From positions 356,699-420,698 of the forward strand of contig NZ_QREM01000010.1 of the NCBI RefSeq assembly GCF_003353015.1: a DNA stretch of 64,000 nucleotides, in the 5' to 3' direction. Position numbers and translations under genes: made by a program. Numbering within the stretch: position 1 is the stretch's first letter; each line of letters starts with the position of its first letter. Below, in pieces: positions 48,580 to 56,502 of the stretch. This DNA is from Xanthomonas arboricola (GTDB taxonomy: Bacteria; Pseudomonadota; Gammaproteobacteria; Xanthomonadales; Xanthomonadaceae). The notes beneath the pieces were generated by a model that saw nothing but the letters and a program-made list of their open reading frames with translations, made no database searches and was not told where the DNA came from.

Positions 48580-49227
48580 ATGACCTCCATCGCCCTGCCT
48601 ACCAACGACGCGCCGCCGTCACGCAAGCCGGCGATTTCACGTGAGGACCTGATCGCCGCGGCACTGTCGCTGATCGGACCGCACCGCAGCCTGTCCACGC
48701 TGAGCCTGCGCGAAGTGGCACGCGAAGCCGGCATCGCACCGAACAGCTTCTATCGCCAGTTCCGCGACATGGACGAATTGGCGGTGGCCCTGATCGACCT
48801 GGCCGGGCGCTCGTTGCGCACCATCATCGGCCAGGCCCGCCAGCGCGCCACCTCCACCGACCGCAGCGTCATCCGGGTGTCGGTCGAGGCCTTCATGGAA
48901 CAGCTGCGTGCCGACGACAAACTGCTGCACGTGCTGCTGCGCGAAGGTGCGGTGGGCTCGGACGCGTTCAAGCAGGCGGTGGAGCGTGAGCTCAGCTATT
49001 TCGAAGACGAGCTGCGGGTGGACCTGATCCGCCTGGCCGCCGCCGACAACGCCAAGCTGCATGCGCCGGCGCTGGTGTCCAAGGCGATCACCCGGCTGGT
49101 GTTCGCGATGGGCGCGGTGGCGATGGACTCGCCGCCGGAAAAAGACCCCGAACTGATCGAACAGATCTCGCAGATGCTGCGCATGATACTGACCGGTGCC
49201 CGCACCCTGGGTACGCACGGCGGCTGA
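48580..49227 (+). CDS. desT: TetR family repressor of fatty-acid desaturation (DesT/FabR-like)
   Basis: This 215-aa regulator has an N-terminal helix-turn-helix (LSTLSLREVAREAGIAPNSF followed by YRQFRDMDEL, about residues 40-70) matching the FabR/DesT group, and a helical C-terminal ligand domain. DesT senses the saturated/unsaturated acyl-CoA ratio and represses desCB in Pseudomonas. The divergent position here and the palindrome between the genes support the same role. Confidence 0.88.
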   Translation: MTSIALPTNDAPPSRKPAISREDLIAAALSLIGPHRSLSTLSLREVAREAGIAPNSFYRQFRDMDELAVALIDLAGRSLRTIIGQARQRATSTDRSVIRVSVEAFMEQLRADDKLLHVLLREGAVGSDAFKQAVERELSYFEDELRVDLIRLAAADNAKLHAPALVSKAITRLVFAMGAVAMDSPPEKDPELIEQISQMLRMILTGARTLGTHGG

Positions 49228-49703
49228 GCGTGGTTTGGCGCTGGAGCGCGAGCTGTCCGTCTCGCCGTCATCGGCGAGGCAGGCTTGTCGAGCGATGCAG
49301 GCTGGCTGCGTATGGACCAGACCGCATGCATGTGCCGTCAATGCGTCGGTGACCTGCGCTTGTTGTGGCCGGCGCAGTCCACGCGTGGCGCCAGCTTGAA
49401 TGTCGCTCAAGCGCCTGTGCGCAGGTAATTGCACGTGCCGCGTGTTGTGCAGGCAAGCAGCACTGGCGAGCGCTGAAACATCTGCAGCGTCTGCCTGCGT
49501 GCAGTGGCATGCCACCTACCTGCAGGGCAAAACCGTCGCACGTTCGTGCAGACCAGCCTCATCCATGGCGGCGGATGCACAGTTCAGCCTTGTCGCGACC
49601 ACACTCACATCCCAGCACACGCGGTTCACTCCCGTCTGGCCAAGGTGGCTCCACGTTCGCGATCTGCATCGACAGTCGCACCCACAGACACCCCGGAGAC
49701 GAC
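49228..49703. other. Intergenic stretch upstream of the glycine-zipper gene
   Basis: These 476 bp have no convincing gene. The open frame of the next gene extends upstream through it but without a ribosome-binding site or domain. No strong palindrome or promoter was seen. Confidence 0.45.
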
Positions 49704-50516
49704 ATGAGCAACCACCAGACCCCTCTCGACAAGCAGGAACGCAAGGCCGAAGCACAGGATCTGAATCGTGATCCGATCTCCGGCACACCCGGCTCGCACC
49801 CGGTGGGCGTGGGTGTGGGCGGCATCGCCGGCGGCGCTGCCGCCGGTGCACTGGCCGGCACGGTGTTCGGGCCGCTGGGCACCCTGATCGGTGCTGCGGT
49901 CGGCGTGGTAGCCGGCGCTGCGGCCGGCAAGGGCGTGGCCGAGCGCCTGGACCCGACGGTAGAAACCGAATATTGGCGCCAGGAACATCGCAACCGTCCT
50001 TACTACAAGGAAGGCACCGATTACGACCGCGATTACGCCACCGTCTACGGCTTCGGCCTGCAGGCGCGCGAAACCCGTCCGACCAGCAGCTGGGAAGAAA
50101 CCGAAGCGACCCTGGCCGGCGAATGGCCGCGCAACCGTGGCCAGTCGCGTCTGGAGTGGGAAGAGGCGCGCCTTGTCGCGCGCGATGCCTGGGAGCGCGC
50201 CGATCGCACGCACAGCGTGTACCGCGAGGGCGATACGCATTATCAGGGCCGTTTCGACAGCGCGAGCTATCGCGACGCCGAGTATTCCTACGACGATTAT
50301 CGACCGGCCTACCGTTACGGCATGCAGGCGCGCCAGCAACACGCCGGCCGCCAGTGGGACGACCATCTGGAACGCGATCTGGGCGATGGCTGGGACCGCT
50401 TCAAGTCCAACTCGCGCCTGAGCTGGGAGAAGGCCAAGCACGCCGTGCGCGAAGCCTTCGATTCGGAGCAGCACGACGCAGCGGCACGTCGTAACCCAAC
50501 CGCCCCGCGCGTCTGA
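49704..50516 (+). CDS. Glycine-zipper protein with a duplicated acidic/aromatic domain
   Basis: This 270-aa protein has a hydrophobic glycine-zipper segment (GVGVGGIAGGAAAGALAG, then VFGPLGTLIGAAVGVVAGA; about residues 33-75), which may insert in a membrane. Then come two imperfect copies of a ~75-residue module. Each runs Tyr/Asp-rich (YDRDYATVYGFGLQAR; YDDYRPAYRYGMQAR) into a helix (SRLEWEEARLVARDAWER; SRLSWEKAKHAVREAF). CGGAGAC is the ribosome-binding site. Function is unknown; related proteins are often called stress proteins. Confidence 0.75.
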   Translation: MSNHQTPLDKQERKAEAQDLNRDPISGTPGSHPVGVGVGGIAGGAAAGALAGTVFGPLGTLIGAAVGVVAGAAAGKGVAERLDPTVETEYWRQEHRNRPYYKEGTDYDRDYATVYGFGLQARETRPTSSWEETEATLAGEWPRNRGQSRLEWEEARLVARDAWERADRTHSVYREGDTHYQGRFDSASYRDAEYSYDDYRPAYRYGMQARQQHAGRQWDDHLERDLGDGWDRFKSNSRLSWEKAKHAVREAFDSEQHDAAARRNPTAPRV

Positions 50517-50575
50517 AGGGCCACGGCCTGGCACCAAACCACGCCGAGGTTTGAGCAGGCCGAGGTTTGACATGG

Positions 50576-50596
50576 AACGGGCCCGATGGGCCCGTT
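50576..50596 (+). terminator. Hairpin after the glycine-zipper gene
   Basis: A 9-bp stem (AACGGGCCC pairing with GGGCCCGTT) with a GAT loop lies 60 bp after the stop and could serve both this gene and the convergent hydrolase gene. The U-tract is weak. A GCCGAGGTTTGA direct repeat lies just before it (50543 and 50559). Confidence 0.6.
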
Positions 50597-50662
50597 CTGC
50601 GTTGTTGAATCCTTCATTGCCGAACCCACCACCAGACGCAGTCGCCGCATCGAACGCGCGAC

Positions 50663-51532
50663 TTAGCTGGAGCGCTTTTCCACCGCACGGATATCGCCGC
50701 GGAATTCGCGCGCACCCTGCCCCGTCGCTGACACCGCATCGCCCTGGTGCTGCTTGAGCATCTGCTTGCGTGCGGCCACCACCTCCTTGGCCAGGGCGAT
50801 GCGCCGGCCGACCACCATCTCGGTCAGCCAGTCGATCAGCGTGCGCGTGTATTCCTGCTGGTGTTCCTTGACGCTCAATGCGTGATCGGCGCCGGCAATG
50901 ACGCGCGCGCTCAGCGAGCGCGCATTGACGAAGGCACCGGCGTAGTTGCGCAACACCGGATGCGGCACGATCACATCGTGCTGCGCTTCCACCAACAACA
51001 CATCGCCCTTGTAGTCGGCACAGGCCGCCAGGGCGATATTGTCGTCGGGGGTCAGTGTGCGCTGCCGGTAGTCCATCAACTCCGGATCGGCGTTGAGGCT
51101 GACCTTGGGGCGATCCCAGTGCTCGTCCTTGTACAGCGCGGGCGAGCGCAATGCCAGCCATTCCACCGGGCGCTCGCGCGTCAGCAAGGCAGACAGGTAG
51201 CCACCGTAGCTCAGCCCGACCACGGCGATCGACTGCGGATCAACGTAGGGCAGGCCGGCAAGCTGGTCGTAGGCTGCCTTGATGTCGTCCAGGTTCTGCG
51301 CACGCGTCACGCTCTGGCGCATCGACGCGTAGCCTTCGTGCCCGCGCAGGTCGAAGGTCATGCAGATGCAGCCCAGGCCCACCGCTTCGCGCGCGCGCAC
51401 CAGGCTGTGATGCTGGCTGCCGCCCCAGCCATGCACGAACAACACGGCGGGAATGCCGGTGGGCGTGAGCAAGGTCCCGCTGAGTTCGTCCTGGTCGACC
51501 GGGATCTGGATGCTGGAAAGTTTGGCTTCCAT
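50663..51532 (-). CDS. Alpha/beta hydrolase
   Basis: This 289-aa cytosolic hydrolase has the oxyanion segment [13 protein letters not shown], the nucleophile elbow [14 protein letters not shown] (Ser) and a late Asp/His pair ([20 protein letters not shown]), so the catalytic triad is complete. It resembles dienelactone-hydrolase-like or prolyl-oligopeptidase-fold enzymes, which cleave esters or peptides. Its ATG overlaps the DUF3182 stop in TAATG, so the two are translated together. Substrate unknown. Confidence 0.85.
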   Translation of the reverse strand: MEAKLSSIQIPVDQDELSGTLLTPTGIPAVLFVHGWGGSQHHSLVRAREAVGLGCICMTFDLRGHEGYASMRQSVTRAQNLDDIKAAYDQLAGLPYVDPQSIAVVGLSYGGYLSALLTRERPVEWLALRSPALYKDEHWDRPKVSLNADPELMDYRQRTLTPDDNIALAACADYKGDVLLVEAQHDVIVPHPVLRNYAGAFVNARSLSARVIAGADHALSVKEHQQEYTRTLIDWLTEMVVGRRIALAKEVVAARKQMLKQHQGDAVSATGQGAREFRGDIRAVEKRSS

Positions 51533-52632
51533 TATGGGGTGGAGACCCTCCTGTACTTGAAGCGCGGACCCGGCCCGGGGCGTTCGGCGCGGTAGTAGAT
51601 CTGCGCATCTGCGGGCGGTTCGCCCTGATAGATCTCGTGCGTGGATGCGCATACCCACTGCAGTCCGGCATCGTCCTGGAAGCTGGCGATCGCAGCGAGC
51701 TCGGCCGGTGTGGCGCCGCCCACGCGCCAGGATTGCTCCAGCACGCCGCAGACCGCACCGCCCTGTCCGTCGTCGCCGCTGACCACATCGTAATTGCGCC
51801 TCGAGATGTGCAACCCAGGATAGGCAGCGGTGATGAATCGATCGTATCTGCAGGCTTGCGCGACCACGCGGTGTTGCAGCGGCGCTAGCGCGGTCATGGC
51901 CAGCGCCTCCAGCGATCCGCGATGCACGTGCAGCGATGAACCGCCGTAGACCTCTTCATCCTGCGCGTTGCGCACGCTGGATTGCGTCCCGTAATAGGCG
52001 ATCTGCACACCGGCAACGCACAGTTCGCCCACGCTGTGCGTGACGGGCTGCAGGATGTTGCGCTCGAGCACCGCGCCATGGGTGCCCAGATAATCCGCCG
52101 GCAGGCCGTCCACGAGCTGCGCGAGATGCGTGGCATCGGCAATACGCCATTGTCCGCTCCCCCCCACGCCGGTCGGCAACTTGAGCCGCACACCGCCATC
52201 GGGCAGCAGGATCTCCAGCGCATGCATCGCATCGATGCGCGAAAACACCGTATAGCCAGCCAATGTTGCCGGAATCAGCGCGGTGGCCAGCGCCTGGTTC
52301 CATCCGGCGATGCGGGCTGCGTGGTCGGCAATCAGCGGGTGGCCGATCACCTTGGTCGCCAGGAACGCATGCGGCACGATGCCTCCCAGCACGTCGGCCA
52401 CATCGTCGATGCCCAGTCGATGCGCCTGTTCTGCGGTCAGGGTGTCGTCAGGCACATGAAACACGGTCTGCGCCATCGCATGTTCCAGGTCACCGGCCGG
52501 GCCTGCGCCGTGCACGCCCAGCAACCGTGCGATTTCACCGCAGACCCATGCATGCGTCGTGCGCTCATGACCGTCTTCAGGCACTGGCCGCGTGACATGC
52601 CCCAGCACCTGGCGGTATCGCTTGTGCGCCAT
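51532..52632 (-). CDS. DUF3182 family (ATP-grasp-like) protein
   Basis: This 366-aa protein matches what I know of DUF3182. The middle contains [19 protein letters not shown], a lysine followed by a glycine-rich loop as in ATP-grasp ligases, and acidic residues near residues 215-225 that could bind metal. Such ligases join a carboxylate to an amine or thiol with ATP. A GAGGGGGG ribosome-binding site precedes ATG 52632. Its TAA overlaps the hydrolase ATG. The reaction is not known. Confidence 0.75.
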   Translation of the reverse strand: MAHKRYRQVLGHVTRPVPEDGHERTTHAWVCGEIARLLGVHGAGPAGDLEHAMAQTVFHVPDDTLTAEQAHRLGIDDVADVLGGIVPHAFLATKVIGHPLIADHAARIAGWNQALATALIPATLAGYTVFSRIDAMHALEILLPDGGVRLKLPTGVGGSGQWRIADATHLAQLVDGLPADYLGTHGAVLERNILQPVTHSVGELCVAGVQIAYYGTQSSVRNAQDEEVYGGSSLHVHRGSLEALAMTALAPLQHRVVAQACRYDRFITAAYPGLHISRRNYDVVSGDDGQGGAVCGVLEQSWRVGGATPAELAAIASFQDDAGLQWVCASTHEIYQGEPPADAQIYYRAERPGPGPRFKYRRVSTP

Positions 52633-52729
52633 CACGCCCCCCTCGCGGCGTCGCGCCGCGCGCCGTTTGCTGGCTTGCTGGAACTTCGGCCGCTCACGCG
52701 GCAGTACGCTGGCGCCGGGAACAGCAGGC

Positions 52730-52891
52730 TTATTTCAGCGTCAGATAGAACGCGAACACGATCACGAGCACGACGATCAGGCTGATGGCGACACGTCCTG
52801 CGCGCAGTTCCACCAAGGCATGCCACCACACACGTGCTTCCGAGGTACCGCTGGCTGTTTGCGGCTTACGGCTGCTTTCGCTGTCCTGCAT
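52730..52891 (-). CDS. 53-residue single-pass membrane protein
   Basis: The peptide has a polar N-terminus (MQDSESSRKPQTASGTSEAR), then VWWHALVELRAGR, then one hydrophobic helix (VAISLIVVLVIVFAFYLTL) and a final Lys. GGGAGAAG lies upstream at normal spacing. It lies 97 bp before the DUF3182 gene on the same strand and could be the first gene of that operon. Function unknown. Confidence 0.65.
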   Translation of the reverse strand: MQDSESSRKPQTASGTSEARVWWHALVELRAGRVAISLIVVLVIVFAFYLTLK

Positions 52892-53301
52892 CCTGAGTAC
52901 TCTTCTCCCTAATGTCGTTCCACATGATAAGCATCAGACGTTACACACGTGTGGAACGATTCAGAATCTTGCGTAAATTGCGGCATTTCGTGCGACTGCT
53001 TGGCGAGCATCGCCTGGCGCAAGCCACTGCAAAGCAGCTGGCACACACGTCTGGACTGCGGATTTTCTCACCCATGCAATCGATTGCTGGCGGCTACTCG
53101 GTGCAAGCATGCGGCTTCGAGTGCAACTGCGCGCCGTGCGCGCTACAGCTGCCGACGCGGCGAGCACGGACGCAAGACGAAGCTGACCAGTTAAGCACGT
53201 ACTGCTGCGATGCGTTGAATTGTCGGGTTCGATGATCATTCGTTGACACAGCCATAGTTACCCTGCGGGTCAAGTTTGTTTAACCCGGACCACGCGAAGT
53301 C
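52892..53301. other. Intergenic region with a long-armed inverted repeat
   Basis: CGTTCCACA (52916-52924) and TGTGGAACG (52950-52958) form 9-bp arms separated by 25 bp, with CACACGTGTG (52944-52953) nested over the second arm. This is more AT-rich than the flanks and probably regulatory. A 107-residue open frame runs through it without recognisable features. Confidence 0.5.
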
Positions 53302-53583
53302 ATGAGCAGAGACCCATCCGTCATCGATGTACAAGCCGAAATCGCGCATTGGCAGGCGCGGCACGCGCAGGGCAACTTGGGTGCAGGCAAGTTCAGCGAA
53401 TTGTCCCCGGTGGTGAAAATGGCCTGCGACATCTATCTGCAGGCGCCGCGCTCGAGCGATCAGGAACGTCTGCGCCTGTTTCGCGACCGCCTGGAACATC
53501 ACTTCATTTCATCCAGCACCCAGTCCAACTACGAGCAGTTGGCTACCGATTGCTGGCAGCGACTGGGCACACGCAATAGTTGA
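53302..53583 (+). CDS. Small hypothetical protein
   Basis: This 93-aa acidic, helical protein (MSRDPSVIDVQAEIAHWQAR) has a spaced aromatic pattern and no signal peptide. The ribosome-binding site is weak. It is followed 41 bp later by another small helical gene. No domain is recognised. Confidence 0.6.
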   Translation: MSRDPSVIDVQAEIAHWQARHAQGNLGAGKFSELSPVVKMACDIYLQAPRSSDQERLRLFRDRLEHHFISSSTQSNYEQLATDCWQRLGTRNS

Positions 53584-53624
53584 ACGCGCGTGTCGGGCAG
53601 GACCGTTCCTCATTGGAGAGCAGC

Positions 53625-53891
53625 ATGAAAACCCCGTATCAAGTGCAGCAGGAGCTGGAACGATTGGAGCGGCTGGTACCGCACATCGTCAGCGACCAGG
53701 GCGACCGCGCGGAGGATATCCTAGGCTTCCATGTCGCCAGCTTGCTGGGCAGTGCCCCGGCCAGCGAACACGCGTTGATTCGCGAGCGCACCGCACGCAT
53801 GGCGCTGATGTGCCGCACCGCGCAGGACAACGTGCGCACGCCGGCCAGACCGCTGGGTCTTGGTGCCGTCGCCCAGGCGCAGCTGGCCTGA
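53625..53891 (+). CDS. Small hypothetical protein
   Basis: This 88-aa protein starts MKTPYQVQQELERLERLVPH after a good TTGGAGAG ribosome-binding site. It is helical, with an Ala-rich end. It probably shares a transcript with the preceding small gene, and a strong hairpin follows. Function unknown. Confidence 0.65.
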   Translation: MKTPYQVQQELERLERLVPHIVSDQGDRAEDILGFHVASLLGSAPASEHALIRERTARMALMCRTAQDNVRTPARPLGLGAVAQAQLA

Positions 53892-53918
53892 CCGGCGGGC
53901 GCCGATCCACGTACCACC

Positions 53919-53940
53919 GGAGCCGCGCAGCGGCTCCTTT
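53919..53940 (+). terminator. Intrinsic terminator after the small-gene pair
   Basis: An 8-bp stem (GGAGCCGC pairing with GCGGCTCC), a GCA loop and then TTTGCATTT, 28 bp past the stop. Confidence 0.75.
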
Positions 53941-53985
53941 GCATTTCACTGTCGGCAATGTTGGCCGCATCTTCCTAGGACATCC

Positions 53986-54579
53986 ATGAAACCCCTTCTT
54001 GTCGCGACATCGCTTCTTGCCGTGCTCTCCCTTGCCGCCTGCGATCGCCCCGGTGGCGATGCATCGCGCACCGCGCCGGCGGTGTCGCCCGAGCCGACTG
54101 CCGCACCAGTCAGCGGCACCGGCGCCACCGAGCTGGCCAAGGGCGACGCCGCCGTGCTCGGCGTGCTGGCCGCGCTGGACGAAAACGAGATCGCGCTGGC
54201 CAAGCAGGCCATCGCCCAGGACCTGGGCGGTGCAACCGACACATTCGCCAAGCAGCTGCTGCACGACCACGAAGCCAACCTGGAAAAGAGCAAGGCGCTG
54301 GGGGCCACCGACAGCGCGCGTGCCGATGCCATGCGCGCCAAGGGCAAGGCGGCAGTGGACGCACTGGCAAAGACGGCGACCCTGCCCGATGGCAAGGATG
54401 CATACCGCAACGCCTTCCTGCGCACCATGGTCAGCGACCACGGCGACACCATCAAGATCATCGATGCCGAGCTGCTGCCCGCTGCCGAAAGCGCGCCGGT
54501 CAAGCAGCACCTGGAAGAAAGCCGGCGCGTGGTGTCGGCGCACTTCGAGCGGGCACACGCGGTGTCCTCCTCGCGCTGA
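53986..54579 (+). CDS. DUF4142 lipoprotein
   Basis: This 197-aa protein has a lipoprotein signal (MKPLLVATSLLAVLSLAAC; Cys19). A Pro/Thr-rich linker leads to a four-helix DUF4142 domain with conserved His (LLHDHEANL, MVSDHGDTIK), a ferritin-like arrangement possibly for metal or redox binding. It is expected on the periplasmic face of a membrane. CTAGGA is the ribosome-binding site. DUF4142 proteins are often stress or envelope proteins of unknown activity. Confidence 0.85.
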   Translation: MKPLLVATSLLAVLSLAACDRPGGDASRTAPAVSPEPTAAPVSGTGATELAKGDAAVLGVLAALDENEIALAKQAIAQDLGGATDTFAKQLLHDHEANLEKSKALGATDSARADAMRAKGKAAVDALAKTATLPDGKDAYRNAFLRTMVSDHGDTIKIIDAELLPAAESAPVKQHLEESRRVVSAHFERAHAVSSSR

Positions 54580-54603
54580 GCCTGGCGCAGCGTCTGCGAG
54601 CAC

Positions 54604-54632
54604 CCAACGCGCCGGCCTGTCCGGCGCGTTGG
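54604..54632 (+). terminator. Strong hairpin after the DUF4142 gene
   Basis: A 12-bp perfect stem (CCAACGCGCCGG pairing with CCGGCGCGTTGG) with a CCTGT loop starts 25 bp past the stop, followed by CATTTGGG with only a short T run. Confidence 0.7.
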
Positions 54633-54781
54633 CATTTGGGCCTTGGCGATCGAACACACGCTGCACCGGGCCACCGGCCTGGCGCGGCCCGCAGCCGCCG
54701 CAGCGCGTGCTGCAGCGACTTCACTCCACCGCAGGCGGCACTGGCCTATCGTGCCGCATCGACTCGGCGCAGGAAGGTCCC

Positions 54782-55669
54782 ATGCAGTTGCTCATCACCG
54801 GCGGCACCGGCTTCATCGGCCAGGCCTTGTGTCCGGCACTCCTGCAAGCCGGGCACCAGGTCAGCGTGTTGACCCGCGACCCGGGTCGCGCCGGGCGTAG
54901 CCTGCCCGGCGTCACCGCAGTGGACACACTGGACGGCGTGCGGGCCGATGCGGTGGTCAACCTGGCCGGCGAACCGCTGGCTGCCGGCCGCTGGACCGAG
55001 GCGCGCAAGCAGCGCTTCCGCGCCTCGCGCCTGGGCATCACCGGCCAGCTGCATGCCTGGATCGCGCAGCAGCCGGCCGAACAGCGCCCGTCGGTGCTGA
55101 TTTCCGGCTCGGCGGTGGGCTATTACGGCGAGCGTGGCGACAGCGTTCTCACCGAAACAGACCCTGCCGGCGACGATTTCCCCGCGCAGTTGTGCCGCGA
55201 CTGGGAGGCCGAGGCGGCCAGCATCGCCGCACTCGGCCCGCGCGTGAGCTGGGTGCGCACCGGCATCGTGCTCGATCGCGACGGCGGCGCCCTGGCCCGC
55301 ATGCTGCCGGCGTTCCGCTTCGGCGGCGGCGGCCCGTTCGGCGATGGCCGGCACTGGATGAGCTGGATCCACCGCGCCGACATGGTGGCCTTGCTGCTGT
55401 GGTTGCTGGAGCACGGCCAGGCCGGCGCCTACAACGCCACCGCGCCGAGCCCGGTCACCAATGCCGAGTTCACGCGCACCCTGGCCCGCGTGCTGCATCG
55501 TCCCGCGTTGCTGGCGTTGCCGGCCGGCCTGCTGCGCCTGGGCTTCGGCGAGATGGCCGAGCTGCTGCTGATCAGCCAGCGCGTCCTGCCGCAACGCGCC
55601 CTGGATGCCGGCTTCCGCTTCCAGTATGTCCAGCTGGAGGCGGCATTGCGCGCCATCCTGCAGCGCTAG
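54782..55669 (+). CDS. TIGR01777 family SDR-type NAD(P) protein
   Basis: This 295-aa atypical short-chain dehydrogenase (SDR39U/YfcH-like) begins MQLLITGGTGFIGQALCPAL with a perfect Rossmann motif. It has VNLAGEPLAAGRWTEARK and SGSAVGYYGERGD, which define the family, and a C-terminal substrate domain. Its function is unknown; relatives include YfcH, and human SDR39U1 is uncharacterised. GGAAGG is the ribosome-binding site. Confidence 0.9.
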   Translation: MQLLITGGTGFIGQALCPALLQAGHQVSVLTRDPGRAGRSLPGVTAVDTLDGVRADAVVNLAGEPLAAGRWTEARKQRFRASRLGITGQLHAWIAQQPAEQRPSVLISGSAVGYYGERGDSVLTETDPAGDDFPAQLCRDWEAEAASIAALGPRVSWVRTGIVLDRDGGALARMLPAFRFGGGGPFGDGRHWMSWIHRADMVALLLWLLEHGQAGAYNATAPSPVTNAEFTRTLARVLHRPALLALPAGLLRLGFGEMAELLLISQRVLPQRALDAGFRFQYVQLEAALRAILQR

Positions 55670-55824
55670 CGCTAGCGCCGGCGCGGTCGTGGTGGGCCTT
55701 GCGCACCGGGCGGGTCGGACAGCCGCCTGCAACGGCCGACCGGGCCATGCACTGATCTTTGCCTAACCACCATCTCCGACAGTGTTGCGGATCTCGGACT
55801 GGCCCCTGGCCCTGCAGAACACCC

Positions 55825-55980
55825 ATGCACCTGCTGCTTGTCGAAGACGACACCATGCTGGCCAACACAATCTGCGACGGCGTGCGCCAGCGGTCCTGGA
55901 GCATCGACCACCTCGGCAGCGCCAACGCCGCCAAGACCGCGCTGGTGGACCACCGCTGCACCACGGCGCTGCTGGACCTG
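55825..55980 (+). pseudogene. Truncated response-regulator receiver domain
   Basis: The first 52 residues (MHLLLVEDDTMLANTICDGV through ALLDL) are an OmpR/QseB-type receiver start with the acidic pair and the phospho-acceptor Asp51. The receiver match ends at once after LLDL, and the frame runs into an unrelated duplicated sequence. The rest of the receiver and the DNA-binding domain are missing, and no sensor kinase follows. This looks like a deletion scar of a two-component system. Confidence 0.8.
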
Positions 55981-56001
55981 CTCGCCACCTGCGTCGAAAA
56001 A

Positions 56002-56170
56002 CAGTACCCGGACGCAATGAACATCAAGGCCAGCCTTGGCGCTTACGACGCGGCGAAAGCGGAGATTGGCAAGGGTGCCGAGCAGACAGTACCTAGACGC
56101 AATGAACATCAAGGCCAGCCTCGGTGCTTACGGCGCGGCGAAAGCCGGGATTGGCAAGGGTGCCGAGCAG
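56002..56170. repeat. 85-bp tandem duplication
   Basis: Two copies (56002-56086 and 56087-56170) begin CAGTACC and contain GACGCAATGAACATCAAGGC, differing at about seven bases. Each copy includes an ATG that opens NIKASLGAY. The divergence shows the duplication is not very recent, or that the array is being degraded. It lies between the response-regulator scar and the heptamer array. Confidence 0.85.
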
Positions 56171-56193
56171 TTGGTCGAGGGCATGCGGCAGCT

Positions 56194-56277
56194 GGGATTC
56201 GGGATTCGGGATTCGGGATTCGGGATTCGGGATTTGGGATTTGGGATTTGGGATTTGGGATTTGGGTGCTGGGTGCT
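56194..56277 (+). repeat. Heptamer VNTR array
   Basis: Five GGGATTC units (56194-56228) are followed by five GGGATTT units (56229-56263) and two GGGTGCT units (56264-56277). All are in phase, so slippage could change copy number in steps of 7 bp. Confidence 0.95.
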
Positions 56278-56299
56278 GGGAAGCGGCGGCTTTCAGAGT

Positions 56300-56320
56300 C
56301 CTTCTCCCAACGGGAGAAGG
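56300..56320. repeat. Second copy of the CCTTCTCCC hairpin repeat
   Basis: The same 9-bp arms as at 33418-33438 occur here with an AAC loop, followed by TGCCCCGCAGGGGCGGATGA, which forms a second small stem. Confidence 0.75.
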
Positions 56321-56408
56321 TGCCCCGCAGGGGCGGATGAGGGTACGGGCGACGCCTCGCGAAGGCGGAACGACAGGAAAGCGATCACCCGATTAACCCT
56401 CAACCCAC

Positions 56409-56442
56409 GAAAAAGGCCGGCGCTGTACGAACAGCGCCGGCC
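56409..56442 (-). terminator. Intrinsic terminator of the histone-like gene
   Basis: An 11-bp stem (GGCCGGCGCTG pairing with CAGCGCCGGCC) with a 6-nt loop, followed on the minus strand by TTTTTC, 61 bp past the stop. Confidence 0.85.
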
Positions 56443-56502
56443 TTTGTCAGTCCGCACCACCAACGCCGCGTCAGCGGGCAATGCCCTCCTGGCGCTGCAG
56501 CA

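Noticed and set aside
48635-48644. TTTCACGTGA resembling the core of parS
   Set aside because: Only the core matches; the outer bases fail, and it lies within the desT coding sequence far from parAB.
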